64,000 nucleotides of DNA from Actinokineospora inagensis DSM 44258 (GCF_000482865.1 NZ_KI519519.1:19652-83651), one strand, 5' to 3'; counted from the first letter of the stretch, positions 52,240 to 61,264 are shown. The notes: a model not told the origin generated them from the sequence alone. Numbers and translations are program-made.

Positions 52240-52433
52240 CCGAGGGGGCTAAGCGGCATCGATGCGCGCATGATCCACGTGGCGGTGGACGACGGCGTGG
52301 TGCTCATTGTCGGCAGGGTTGAGTGGGACAGCCGGGCCCCGTGGTCGCCAAACGCGTTGGCGCGGTCCGCAACCGGTTGCGGTGGACCTGGGACGACGTC
52401 ACGGGCTACCCGCGCTGGTGGCGCCTGCATTAA
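52240..52433 (+). pseudogene. Frameshifted BON-domain gene fragment
   Basis: Two pieces of a BON-type domain lie in different frames. The first reads GLSGIDARMIHVAVDDGVV then LIVGRVEWDS (to about 52332). The second, in another frame, reads VVAKRVGAVRNRLRWTWDDV then TGYPRWWRLH to a TAA at 52431-52433. Together they match the C-terminal BON half of actinobacterial CBS-BON proteins, with a few residues lost at the join. No upstream CBS domains are present. The end overlaps the stop of the convergent gene at 52430. Confidence 0.6.
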
Positions 52434-53059
52434 TCGACCGGCGTGCCATTCCACTGCCACTTGGTCAGCCTCGGCCTGCCGGGGAGGTCGATCCGGCCCG
52501 CGCACCACAGCAGCGCCTGCCAGCCACCGACTTCGTCCGGGGCGTACGGGAACAACCGGGCCAGGATTCGGTCGCACAGGTCGTCCGGTGGTGCCCAGGG
52601 CAGGTCGCAGGCGAGGGCGATGTCCAGCCCGTGCACCAGCGTCTCCACCACGCCCATGGCCGCGAACCCCTCGGGGTCGGAGGCGCCGTAGGTGTGGTGC
52701 GCCAGGCCGCTCGGGCGCGCGGTGGTGGCCAGTGAGGACAACATCGCCCCGCAGGCCTCCAGCACCTGCAGGAGGCCCGCGGTCCCGGCGGACGGGTCGG
52801 CGAACACGATGTTCTCCGGGCCGTCCGGGCGTCGCGGCGCCCAGGAGAACGGGACCGCGCCGGTCGGCGGGACACGGGTGGAGATCTGGGCCGCGTAGTA
52901 GAACAGGCAGTCGGCGACGTGCTCGACGACCTCCCAGCAGGTCCACTCCGAGTCCGCCGCGGCCCGTTCCCACTGCTCGGGGCTGACGTCGTGGAAGGTG
53001 GTCGTGGCGAGTCGGACGGCCGCGTCGAGGTCGTCAGGGGTAACCGGTGTCCTGGGCAC
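52430..53059 (-). CDS. DinB/maleylpyruvate-isomerase-like (MDMPI N) protein
   Basis: A 209-residue four-helix metal-binding-fold protein (mycothiol-dependent maleylpyruvate isomerase N-terminal/DinB-like). Helix one DAAVRLATTTFHDVSPEQWERAA and the conserved CWEVVEHVADCLFYYAAQ (His as metal ligand), plus GVVETLVHGLDIALA (second His), follow the family pattern. Such proteins are probably mycothiol-dependent transferases of unknown substrate. GTG 53059 lacks a clear ribosome site. Confidence 0.85.
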   Translation of the reverse strand: MPRTPVTPDDLDAAVRLATTTFHDVSPEQWERAAADSEWTCWEVVEHVADCLFYYAAQISTRVPPTGAVPFSWAPRRPDGPENIVFADPSAGTAGLLQVLEACGAMLSSLATTARPSGLAHHTYGASDPEGFAAMGVVETLVHGLDIALACDLPWAPPDDLCDRILARLFPYAPDEVGGWQALLWCAGRIDLPGRPRLTKWQWNGTPVD

Positions 53060-53177
53060 GGCGGGAGGGTATCCAGCCGGTGTGCGCCGAGTCGTCCGAT
53101 TTACCGCACCCGGAAAGGGGGCGACCGGAATGGGCGATCCAGACAACCCGGAACAGCCCGGGTTCCGTCCCCTGGAC

Positions 53178-53951
53178 ATGCGTACTCGACTGCTGACCCC
53201 GGCCCTGGCCGTCACGCTGATCCTGGCGGGTTGCGGTAGCTCCGGCGGGTCCAACCAACCCGCGACGAATGGACCTACCCCGGTCGGTAAGACCTACGCG
53301 TACGACTCCGCCAAGGACAAAGGCACACCACACGCGCTGGTACCGGGCTCCACGGTAACCCTCACCTTCCACGACGACGGCAGGCTCACCGCCAACGCCG
53401 GGTGCAACACCATCGGAGGCACGGTGTCGCTATCCGGCGGAACACTGCAACCCGGCGCTCTTAGCACCACCGACATGGCGTGCTCGGCGGGCCTAGAACA
53501 ACAAGACCAGTGGCTGACCCACACGCTGGAGGCCAACCCCACCTGGCGCGTCGACGGTGACCGCCTGACTCTTACCTCCACCGAGACCGAGTTGGTGTTG
53601 TCAGTCCCAAAGGCGGCTTCGCTCACCGGCCACAAGTGGACCGTTGAGTCCACCATCTCCGATGACGCCGAGGCTTCCGTGCCCGAACCGCACAAGGCCA
53701 CCCTGACCTTCGACAGCGACCAGGTCGCCATCAACACCGGCTGCAACTCCGGCAGCGCCCCTTACACGGTCAACGGCGCGACCCTGAAGTTCGACCCACC
53801 CATCCTCACCAAGATGGCGTGCACCGACGGCAGCACCGACCTGGAAAACACCATCCTCGCCACCCTCACCCCCCACACCCAATTCAGGATCGACGCCCAA
53901 ACCCTGACCCTCACCACCGACAACAAGGGCCTCCGGCTCCGAACGTCTTGA
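53178..53951 (+). CDS. Lipoprotein with two META domains
   Basis: A 257-residue lipoprotein. The signal ends in ILAGC (Cys about residue 18), followed by a Ser/Gly-rich tether. Two META/HslJ-like domains follow, about 35-140 (LTFHDDGRLTANAGCNTIGG) and 145-257 (LTFDSDQVAINTGCNSGSAPY), each with the conserved GCN turn. META proteins are envelope stress-linked and of unknown biochemistry. I chose ATG 53178 because the signal peptide starts there; ATG 53130 would put 16 polar residues ahead of it. Confidence 0.88.
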   Translation: MRTRLLTPALAVTLILAGCGSSGGSNQPATNGPTPVGKTYAYDSAKDKGTPHALVPGSTVTLTFHDDGRLTANAGCNTIGGTVSLSGGTLQPGALSTTDMACSAGLEQQDQWLTHTLEANPTWRVDGDRLTLTSTETELVLSVPKAASLTGHKWTVESTISDDAEASVPEPHKATLTFDSDQVAINTGCNSGSAPYTVNGATLKFDPPILTKMACTDGSTDLENTILATLTPHTQFRIDAQTLTLTTDNKGLRLRTS

Positions 53952-54146
53952 CCCCGCTGGCGGCCGCCCCGGACCATCAACCCCCCACCCGCCCTGGGGA
54001 GCTCCCGGGGGGGGCCAGCCTATCGGGGGGCGGCGATGTTGCTGGGCGGACCGAGCTGGGCTGTGGACGACGGCTTGCGTTGTGGACAACCGGCATATGG
54101 TCAGGCGCACGGGGACTGCCGTGAGGAGAGCGGAATCCGCCGGTAG

Positions 54147-54650
54147 CTAGAGCTGGTGCAGGATGAACATCCCACCGTGGGCTGGGTGGGCGCGGCGGGT
54201 GTGGTCGGTAGTGATGTAGTCGTCCAGGACGGCGAGGATGCGGCGGTCGAGTTCTTCGAGGTCGTCGGCGGAGAGGTGCAGGACGAAGCGGCTGGCGTGG
54301 CGGATCGACCCGGGGCCGGTGGCGGCCAGTTCCTCCTGGAAGGCCTGGATGGGGGCGTACTCCTCCGGAGCGCCGACCAGGGGGCCGTCCAGCCACCAGG
54401 AGACGCCGGTGGAGCGGTAGGGCTTCTCCAGGGCGCCGCTGTCGCCGGTGCGGACCGGGGCGGGTTCGAGCAGGCCCGCGCCGACCAGGACGCGGACGTG
54501 GTGCAGGACGGTGCCCGGGTCGCGGTCGAGGTGGTCGGCGAGTTGCTTGTTGGTCAGCTCGCCGGTGCCGCACAGGCGCAGGATGCGCAGCCGGAGCGGG
54601 TGGCCGAGGGCCTTGGCCTCGGCGGCGGTGGCCGGGCGTCGAGTCGGCAT
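54147..54650 (-). CDS. ArsR-like winged-helix regulator
   Basis: A 167-residue regulator. The winged helix spans about 5-80 (AEAKALGHPLRLRILRLCGTGELTNKQLADHLDRDPGTVLHHVRVL) and a C-terminal domain carries FVLHLSADDLEELDRRILAVLDDY, common in ArsR/HTH_20 repressors of MFS genes. No cysteine metal site is seen. It is divergent from the MFS gene with a 24-bp palindrome between them, so it likely represses both. ATG 54650. Confidence 0.88.
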   Translation of the reverse strand: MPTRRPATAAEAKALGHPLRLRILRLCGTGELTNKQLADHLDRDPGTVLHHVRVLVGAGLLEPAPVRTGDSGALEKPYRSTGVSWWLDGPLVGAPEEYAPIQAFQEELAATGPGSIRHASRFVLHLSADDLEELDRRILAVLDDYITTDHTRRAHPAHGGMFILHQL

Positions 54651-54666
54651 GGATCGACTATAGCCA

Positions 54667-54690
54667 ATCGGTGGAGAATTCCCCATCGAT
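54667..54690. promoter_or_regulatory. 24-bp palindromic operator between regulator and MFS gene
   Basis: The two 12-base halves, ATCGGTGGAGAA and TTCCCCATCGAT, are inverted copies with two mismatched pairs, centred on GAATTC. It is the only clear palindrome in the intergenic region and fits a dimeric winged-helix repressor site. It also covers two of the possible MFS start codons. Confidence 0.7.
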
Positions 54691-55927
54691 GTGTGAGACT
54701 CGATCGGTGCGTGACTACTGGCGGTTGTGGGTGTCCTCCGCGCTGTCGAACCTGGCCGACGGCGTACTGAAGATCGCGTTGCCGCTGGTCGCGGTCGACT
54801 ACACCCGGTCCCCCGCGGCGATCGCCGGGCTCTCCCTGGCCTTCACCCTCCCCTGGCTGCTGTTCGCGCTGCCCGCGGGCGCGGTGACCGATCGGGTCGA
54901 CCGGCGGCTGGCGATGGTGGTGGCGAACGTGGCGCGGGCGGCATTGCTCACCGTGCTCGTAGTGGCACCGGGGACACTCTGGGTCCTCTATGCGGTGGCG
55001 TTCGCGGTAGGGGTGGCCGAGACGGTCTACGACACGTCCGCTCAGTCGATCGTGCCGCAGTTGGTGGACATGGATCAACTGTCCAAAGCCAACGGGCGGT
55101 TGTACGCGGCGGAGCTAACGGCGAACCAGTTCATCGGACCTCCACTGGGCGGGCTACTCGCCGCAGCGGGCGCGGTCGCCGCGTTCATCACCCCGACCGC
55201 GCTATGGGTGGCAGCAGTCGGCGCCCTCTTACTGGTGCAAGGCAAGTTCCGCCCTGAACGTCTACACCGCACGTCGTTGCTGTCCGACATCGCCGAGGGG
55301 GTGCGTTTCCTGTGGCGCCAACGGCTTCTGCGCACGTTCGCCGTCGTCGTCGGTCTCTACAACTTTGCGGGTAACGCCGCTGGCGCCTTGTTGGTCCTCT
55401 ATGCCGTTGGTCCTATGGGACTCAGCGACACCGGTTTCGGTGTGCTCATGTCGATGTACGCGATCGGTAGCCTCATCGGGACGTTCTTCGCGCCGTGGAT
55501 AGAGCGCACAATGGGCCGGGCCAAGGCATTGCTGGTCACCTTCGGAGTCGGCGCGCTCTCCATCGTCGCGCCCGCCCTCACCAGCAATCCGTACCTGATC
55601 GGCGCGTCATTCGTGATCAGCGGCGCCGGGGTGGTGGTGTCCAACATCATCCTGGTGTCACTGCGGCAACGGATCACACCGAACCGCCTGCTCGGCCGGG
55701 TCAACAGCGGGTACCGCCTGGTCGCCTGGGGCACGATGCCGCTCGGCTCGGTGGTCGGCGGCGCGCTGGGTCAGGCTTTCGGACTACGACCGGTTTTCGC
55801 CATCATGGGCGTGCTCTCGTTCGCGCTCCTGTTGCTGCTCCTGGGGGTCACCGACAGCGCTATGCACGCCGCTGAAGCGACCACCCAAGAGCCCGCCCTA
55901 CCCGACTCAGCGCCTCCGGTGAGTTAA
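54689..55927 (+). CDS. MFS transporter, EntS/MFS_3 type
   Basis: A ~412-residue twelve-helix major facilitator. SSALSNLADGVLKIALPLVAV is the usual TM1 of the MFS_3 group, followed by LPAGAVTDRVDRRLAMVVANV (motif A) and VYDTSAQSIVPQLVDMDQLSKANGRLYAAE. Family members export siderophores, macrolides or small drugs. The start is open: GTG 54671, ATG 54689 or GTG 54707; I use 54689. TTA codon at 55229-55231. Its likely repressor is the divergent ArsR-like protein. Confidence 0.9.
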   Translation: MCETRSVRDYWRLWVSSALSNLADGVLKIALPLVAVDYTRSPAAIAGLSLAFTLPWLLFALPAGAVTDRVDRRLAMVVANVARAALLTVLVVAPGTLWVLYAVAFAVGVAETVYDTSAQSIVPQLVDMDQLSKANGRLYAAELTANQFIGPPLGGLLAAAGAVAAFITPTALWVAAVGALLLVQGKFRPERLHRTSLLSDIAEGVRFLWRQRLLRTFAVVVGLYNFAGNAAGALLVLYAVGPMGLSDTGFGVLMSMYAIGSLIGTFFAPWIERTMGRAKALLVTFGVGALSIVAPALTSNPYLIGASFVISGAGVVVSNIILVSLRQRITPNRLLGRVNSGYRLVAWGTMPLGSVVGGALGQAFGLRPVFAIMGVLSFALLLLLLGVTDSAMHAAEATTQEPALPDSAPPVS

Positions 55928-55942
55928 AGCTCCACAGTGGCC

Positions 55943-57694
55943 CTACTCGACCGGCTCCCCCGCCGCCGAGGCCAACTCCGCCCCCACGCTCTCCCTGTTG
56001 TCGCGAACCGGCGCGCAGAACCAGGACGCGACCGCACCGACCAGGCACAACGCGATCGCGCAGCCGAACGCGATGGCCAGGCCGTGCGCGAACGGACCGG
56101 AGATCAGGCTGGGGAAGAAGCCGCGGCCGGTGAGGTACGCGGCCTGGTCGTGCGGCAGCGTCGTCAACTGGCCGCCGAGCAACTGCTGGATCGGGTTGTA
56201 GCCGAGGAACGCGGCGAACAGCACCGCGACCGCGGGCAGCCCGGCGATCTGCTCGGCCGACCCGGCGGGCACACCGTGCGCCTCCAGTCCGGTGCGCATG
56301 GCGCCCGGCAGGGTGCTGGCGAACCCGGCGATGATCAGGCTGAAGAAGAACCCGATGGACAGCACCATCGCGGTGTTCTGGAAGGTCGTCATCATGCCCG
56401 AGCCGGAGCCGCGGGCGTTGGCGGGCAGGCTGTTCATCACCTCGGCCCGGTTGGGCGAAGAGAACATGCCCATACCGATCCCGTTGAGCACCAGCACCGC
56501 CGCGAACGCCCAGTACGGGAAGTCCACCGGCAGCGCTATCAGCAACAGGAAGGACAACGCGGACACCACGAGGCCACCCGACGCCAGCAACCTGCTGCCA
56601 ACGCGGTCGGACAGGATGCCCGCCGTGGGGGCGGACACGAGGAAACCCACCGTCATCGGCAACATGTAGATACCGGCCCACAACGGCGTCTGCTCGTAGC
56701 TGTAACCGTGCTGCGGTAGCCAAATGCCCTGCAGCCACACGATCAAGATGAACTGCAACCCACCGCGACCCAACGACGCGGCGAAGTTGGCGATATTTCC
56801 CCAGGTGAACGAGCGCGACCGGAACAACGAAAGATCGAACAACGGGTTCGGCACCCGGTTCTCGACCACGACGAACGCGGCCAGCACCACCGCGCCGCCG
56901 ATCAGGCAGGTCAGCACGAACGGACTGCCCCAGCCGGTCTGCGACTCACCGTAGGGCTGGATGCCGTACGTGATGCCGACCAGCACCGTGACCAGGCCGA
57001 CGGCGAAGGTGATGTTGCCCCACCAGTCCATCTTCGCGTGCTTGCGGACCCCGGTGTCGTGCAGCTTCAGGTACGCCCAGATGGTGCCGATGATCCCGAA
57101 CGGCACCGACACGAGGAACACCAGGTTCCAGTTGACCGGCGCGAGCACCCCGCCGACGACCAGCCCGAGGAACGACCCGGCGATCGCCGCGACGCCGTTG
57201 ACGCCCAGCGCCATGCCGCGCTGGTTGGCCGGGAACGCGTCGGTCAGGATCGCCGACGAGTTGGCCATCAGGAACGCCCCGCCGACCCCCTGCACGACCC
57301 GCCAGCCGATCAGCCACAGCGCGGCGGCGTCGCCCTGGAACCAGGTCACCGCCAGCAGGATCGACGACACGGTGAACACTGCGAAGCCCAGGTTGTACAT
57401 CCTGGCCCGCCCGTACATGTCCCCCAGCCGCCCGAAGCTGACCACCAGCACCGCGGTGACCACCAGGAACCCCATGATCATCCACAGCAGGTAGCCGGTG
57501 TTCGACGGCTCCAGCGGGTTGATCCCGATCCCCTTGAAGATGTCCGGCAACGCGATCAACACGATCGACGAGTTGATCGTCGCGATCAACATCCCCAACG
57601 TCGTGTTCGACAGCGCGATCCACTTGTACTTCGGCCCGAGCTCCTCCGCCGACCGGTAACGACGGTCCACCCCGGTGTCCAACCCTGCGGTCAC
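55943..57694 (-). CDS. DHA2-family (EmrB/QacA) 14-TM drug exporter
   Basis: A 583-residue major facilitator with 14 helices. Motif A SFGRLGDMYGRARMYNLG, motif C-like GVAAIAGSFLGLVVGGVLAP (antiporter motif) and the unusual NTTLGMLIATINSSIVLIALP opening place it in DHA2. The loop before the last helix is long. It exports drugs or dyes by proton antiport. GTG 57694 is favoured because GGGGAGG lies five bases upstream; another GTG at 57712 is too early. A promoter and operator are readable at 57712-57747. Confidence 0.92.
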   Translation of the reverse strand: MTAGLDTGVDRRYRSAEELGPKYKWIALSNTTLGMLIATINSSIVLIALPDIFKGIGINPLEPSNTGYLLWMIMGFLVVTAVLVVSFGRLGDMYGRARMYNLGFAVFTVSSILLAVTWFQGDAAALWLIGWRVVQGVGGAFLMANSSAILTDAFPANQRGMALGVNGVAAIAGSFLGLVVGGVLAPVNWNLVFLVSVPFGIIGTIWAYLKLHDTGVRKHAKMDWWGNITFAVGLVTVLVGITYGIQPYGESQTGWGSPFVLTCLIGGAVVLAAFVVVENRVPNPLFDLSLFRSRSFTWGNIANFAASLGRGGLQFILIVWLQGIWLPQHGYSYEQTPLWAGIYMLPMTVGFLVSAPTAGILSDRVGSRLLASGGLVVSALSFLLLIALPVDFPYWAFAAVLVLNGIGMGMFSSPNRAEVMNSLPANARGSGSGMMTTFQNTAMVLSIGFFFSLIIAGFASTLPGAMRTGLEAHGVPAGSAEQIAGLPAVAVLFAAFLGYNPIQQLLGGQLTTLPHDQAAYLTGRGFFPSLISGPFAHGLAIAFGCAIALCLVGAVASWFCAPVRDNRESVGAELASAAGEPVE

Positions 57695-57711
57695 CTGCAC
57701 CTCCCCTGTCA

Positions 57712-57747
57712 CTTAGCCATGCTAAGCAATTGGTTGCCCCAAGGCAA
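57712..57747 (-). promoter_or_regulatory. Sigma-70-like promoter with overlapping palindromic operator
   Basis: On the minus strand, TTGCCT (57742-57747) and TAGCAT (57719-57724) are spaced 17 bases apart, a good -35/-10 pair for the DHA2 exporter gene. The -10 lies inside CTTAGC-N3-GCTAAG (57712-57726), a perfect 6+6 palindrome, and the spacer carries TTGCC-N4-GGCAA. A MarR- or TetR-type repressor is likely; none is adjacent. Confidence 0.65.
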
Positions 57748-58142
57748 CAACCAGGAGGTCACCGTCAAACCGGACAAACCGGATCCGCCTCGCCCCCGGC
57801 GCCGCCGACAACGAATTCCACGAACTCCGCCGGAAAACGGAATCGACAACCGAGAACCGGGCCGACAAACCGAGAGTTGACCGGGAGTAGTTCCACTTTC
57901 ACATTTTCCCAGCGGTCACCCGGCAAAAGCCGGACAGCGCGGAACCAACGGAGTACGCCGAATGTGCGAAGCGGGCAGGCGTTTTCCACAATCGTTGCGC
58001 CAAGCGGCTGACATCGGCCGAGTTCGTCGTGTTGACCTCGATCACCGGTCACTAGACTCGGCTACCGAAAACGCCAGACGCGCATTCCGCCGCCGCGCGC
58101 GGCTGCCGGATCCGGGGAATCCAGGTCGAGGGGTGAGACTGG
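57748..58142. other. Gene-free intergenic region
   Basis: About 400 bases between the DHA2 promoter and the SARP regulator start. Only a short hairpin CCGGC-AAAA-GCCGG (57920-57933) stands out. No gene or RNA family is recognised. The regulator's own promoter must lie here. Confidence 0.4.
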
Positions 58143-61052
58143 GTGGAGGCCGCGTTCGGGATTCTCGGCGCGACGGCCCTGCGGCTGGACGGGGTCCTCG
58201 ACGCCGGATGGGCGACGCACAAGCCCAAGGCGATGTTGGCCGCGCTGCTCATCTCCCCCGGCAGGCCGCTGACCGGCGAGTCCCTGTTGCGCTGGGTGTG
58301 GGAGGACGAGCGGCGCCTGCCCACCGACACCACCTCGACTCTCGACGTGTACGCGAGCCGGATCCGCAGGCTGCTCGAACGGTTGCCGGTACCCGCCACC
58401 CTGCGCCGCGACCGCGGCGTCTACCGGTTGGACACGGACCGCGCCACCATCGACTACTTCCAGTTCCGCGATCTGGCCGCCACCGCGAGCAGGCACGCCG
58501 GGAACGGCGCGCACGCCGAGGCCGCCCGCTACGCCGAACTGGCGCTGGGGTTGAGCCGGGGCAGACCGCTGGACGACCTGCGCTCGTCGGTGGCGCGGGA
58601 CTGGCGCGCCCGGTTCGAACGCGAGGAGCTGGTGCCCGCGCACGCCACGCACCTGCACGCGCTGATCGAACTCGGCCGCGCCGAAGAGGTCCTGGGGCTG
58701 TTGGGTGATCTGCAGGAGACCCACCAGGACAACCTGACCCTGCACAAGCTGCGGCTGGTCACGCTGCACGCGCTCGACCGCCACCAGGAGGCGGGCGAGT
58801 ACTTCGTCGCGGCGCACCGGGCACTGCACGGAAACGGCGACGCCGAGGCCGCGGTTCTCCTGCGCGAGCACCACGAGTCACTCGCCACCAGGCCGAACGG
58901 CTCCCGACCGGTACCGGCCCGGGTGGCATACCGGCCACGCCAACTGCGTCACGACGTGCGCGACTTCGTCGGCCGCGCGCACGAACTGTCCCAATTGGAC
59001 ACCATCGGACTCGGCGCGGACGGCGGACCGGTCCGCGGTGTCATCGTCCTGGAGGGCATGCCGGGGGTCGGCAAGACGGCCCTGGCCGTCCACTGGGCAC
59101 ACCGGATCCGGTCCAGGTTCCCCGACGGCGACCTGTTCGTCGACCTGCACGGGCACTCCGGCCTACCCGCCGCGACGCAGGTGTCCGTTGTGGATGAACT
59201 GCTGTTCGGCCTCGGCGAGGACCCGGCCCCATCGGCCCAGCCGCAGGCCCGCGCCGCCGCGCTGCGCCGGGTGCTGACCAACCGGCTCACGCTGGTGATC
59301 CTGGACAACGCCCGCAACTCCGACCACGTCCGCGCGTTGGTGCCGCTGCTGACCGACTGCCTCGTCGTGGTGACCAGTCGCCACTCGCTCACCGCGCTGA
59401 CCGCGTCCCACGGGGTGCGCCGGGTCCGGGTCGCGCCGATGACGCAGGCGGAATCGGCCATGCTGCTGGGCACCCGGCTCAGCGACGGCGACCACGCCAA
59501 CCGCGCCGACCACGACCTGCGCACCGAGGTGGTGCGGCTGTGCGGCGGCCTGCCCCTGGTGATCACCGTGGTCGGGCAGAACATCGCGGAGTACCGGCTG
59601 CGCAGGCATACCCAGCGGATCCCGCCCCGGCGGCTGCTGCTCGAACTGGGCATCGACGCCGACGGCGACACCTCGCCGCGGACGCTGTTCACCTGGTCGT
59701 ACCGGGCGTTGGCCGACGCGCCGCGGCGGCTGTTCCGGCTGCTGGGACTGCACCCCGGCCGGGACTTCACGGTGGCGGCCGCGAGCGCGTGCTGGGGTCG
59801 GGACGAGCGGGAGACCGCCGCCGCCCTGTCCACCCTGGTCAGCACGAACCTGTTGGAGCGCACGGAAACCCTTGAGCGGTACCGGTTCCACGACCTGGTC
59901 CGCGAGTGTGCCCACGAACTCGCCCACATCGACGAGCCTCCCGAGTCCCGGCACGCGGCCGAACGGCGCGTTCTGGGTTTCTACCTGGGTTCGGCGACCG
60001 CCGCGGACAACGCGCTCTACCCCGGGCACGGTGCTCCCCCGCCGCTGGAACCGGACCCGCTCGCGCGACCGCGCGCCTTCGACGACCCGGACGCGGCCCA
60101 CTCCTGGTTCACCGAGGAGCACGCCAACCTCATGGCGGCGACCGCGTTCGCCGCGCACGCGGGACACCACGCCCTCGCCTGGCGGCTGCCGCACGCGGTG
60201 AGCCGCTACCTGGAACGACACGGCTACCACGAGGACTGCAGGCGGGTACGGGAGATCGCGGTGCACGCGGCCCGGCTCGACGGCGAGCAGGAGGCCGAGG
60301 CCGCCTCGTTGGCCGATCTGGGCATCTCGCACATCAACCTCGGCCAGTTCGACGCGGCCAAGGACTGCCTGCGCCGGGCGCTGCTGTTCGCCGACCACAC
60401 ACGCAACGAGCACGGGCAGTGCATGATCCTGTTCCACCTCGGCAGGTTGGCCCGGACCCAGGGCGACCCGGTGACCAGCGCGCGACTGCTCGACCAAAGC
60501 CTTGCCCTTGCCCGTTCAAGCGCCGAAGGCAGGCGCTGGACGCACTACGAACTCGGCGAGGCGCTGCGCGCGCTGGGGCGGTATGACGAGGCGCTGCACC
60601 AGTTCCGATCCGCGGAGTCGCTGGCGGCGGAGCAGGCGGACGATTCGGCGCGGGCCAGCGCGCTGGCCGGGATCAGCGCGGTCCTGCGCGCCCGCCGGGA
60701 CGACCGGGGTGCCGTCGCATTCGGTCGGGACGCGGTGCTGACCGCCGAGGCCGCGCGGGACGCCGGGGTGATCGTGGCAGCACGCGTCACGCTGGCCGAG
60801 GCGGAACGGGCGCGGGGAGCACTCGCCACCGCCGAGGTGCTGGCGAACCGGGCCGCCGAGTTGGCCGACCGCATCCACAACGTGCCGCTGCACGCCCAGG
60901 CCATCGATCTGGTCGGCGACATCCTGGCCGGGCAGGGGAAGCGGGAACCCGCGGTCGGCGCGTGGCAGGTGGCCAGGGACCTGTACTCGCTGATGGCCGA
61001 CCCCACCAGGGAACAGGCGATCACCGAGAAGATCACGGGCAACCGGGGATAG
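58143..61052 (+). CDS. AfsR-like SARP transcriptional activator (HTH-BTAD-NB-ARC-TPR)
   Basis: A 969-residue pathway-type regulator. OmpR-like winged helix (about 5-85: PKAMLAALLISPGRPLTGESLLRWVW), bacterial transcriptional activation domain (about 92-240), NB-ARC ATPase with Walker A LEGMPGVGKTALAVHWAH near 301-318, LVILDNARNSDHVRALVP (Walker B) and GLPLVITVVG (GxP motif), then TPR-like helices from about 700 to the end. SARPs activate antibiotic clusters. The PABA cluster lies 25-40 kb away, so control of it in trans is only possible. GTG 58143, with GGGGTGA upstream. Confidence 0.94.
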   Translation: MEAAFGILGATALRLDGVLDAGWATHKPKAMLAALLISPGRPLTGESLLRWVWEDERRLPTDTTSTLDVYASRIRRLLERLPVPATLRRDRGVYRLDTDRATIDYFQFRDLAATASRHAGNGAHAEAARYAELALGLSRGRPLDDLRSSVARDWRARFEREELVPAHATHLHALIELGRAEEVLGLLGDLQETHQDNLTLHKLRLVTLHALDRHQEAGEYFVAAHRALHGNGDAEAAVLLREHHESLATRPNGSRPVPARVAYRPRQLRHDVRDFVGRAHELSQLDTIGLGADGGPVRGVIVLEGMPGVGKTALAVHWAHRIRSRFPDGDLFVDLHGHSGLPAATQVSVVDELLFGLGEDPAPSAQPQARAAALRRVLTNRLTLVILDNARNSDHVRALVPLLTDCLVVVTSRHSLTALTASHGVRRVRVAPMTQAESAMLLGTRLSDGDHANRADHDLRTEVVRLCGGLPLVITVVGQNIAEYRLRRHTQRIPPRRLLLELGIDADGDTSPRTLFTWSYRALADAPRRLFRLLGLHPGRDFTVAAASACWGRDERETAAALSTLVSTNLLERTETLERYRFHDLVRECAHELAHIDEPPESRHAAERRVLGFYLGSATAADNALYPGHGAPPPLEPDPLARPRAFDDPDAAHSWFTEEHANLMAATAFAAHAGHHALAWRLPHAVSRYLERHGYHEDCRRVREIAVHAARLDGEQEAEAASLADLGISHINLGQFDAAKDCLRRALLFADHTRNEHGQCMILFHLGRLARTQGDPVTSARLLDQSLALARSSAEGRRWTHYELGEALRALGRYDEALHQFRSAESLAAEQADDSARASALAGISAVLRARRDDRGAVAFGRDAVLTAEAARDAGVIVAARVTLAEAERARGALATAEVLANRAAELADRIHNVPLHAQAIDLVGDILAGQGKREPAVGAWQVARDLYSLMADPTREQAITEKITGNRG

Positions 61053-61264
61053 CCCTTCCGGGGACAGCGGCGTTCGTGGCGGCGGCGCGATCCGGCGATG
61101 AACCACAGTTCAGCGGGTTGAGTTGAGCGCGGCTCAGCGAACAACCCCAGGTTTGCCAACGCACCCACGGTTGCATCGCGGGCAATGTTCCGCAAGGATC
61201 ACCGGGCAGAGTCAGTTCAACCCGAGCCGCCGGTGTGGCGGCGTTCTCCAAGAACGGTGCAATC

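Noticed and set aside
52203-52973. Minus-strand 256-codon open frame over the DinB-like gene and BON relic
   Set aside because: It is out of frame with the recognisable DinB-like protein and matches no family.
53952-54146. G/C-run hairpin between the META lipoprotein and ArsR-like genes
   Set aside because: Runs of C and G allow several weak pairings but no single clear stem, so I do not call a terminator.
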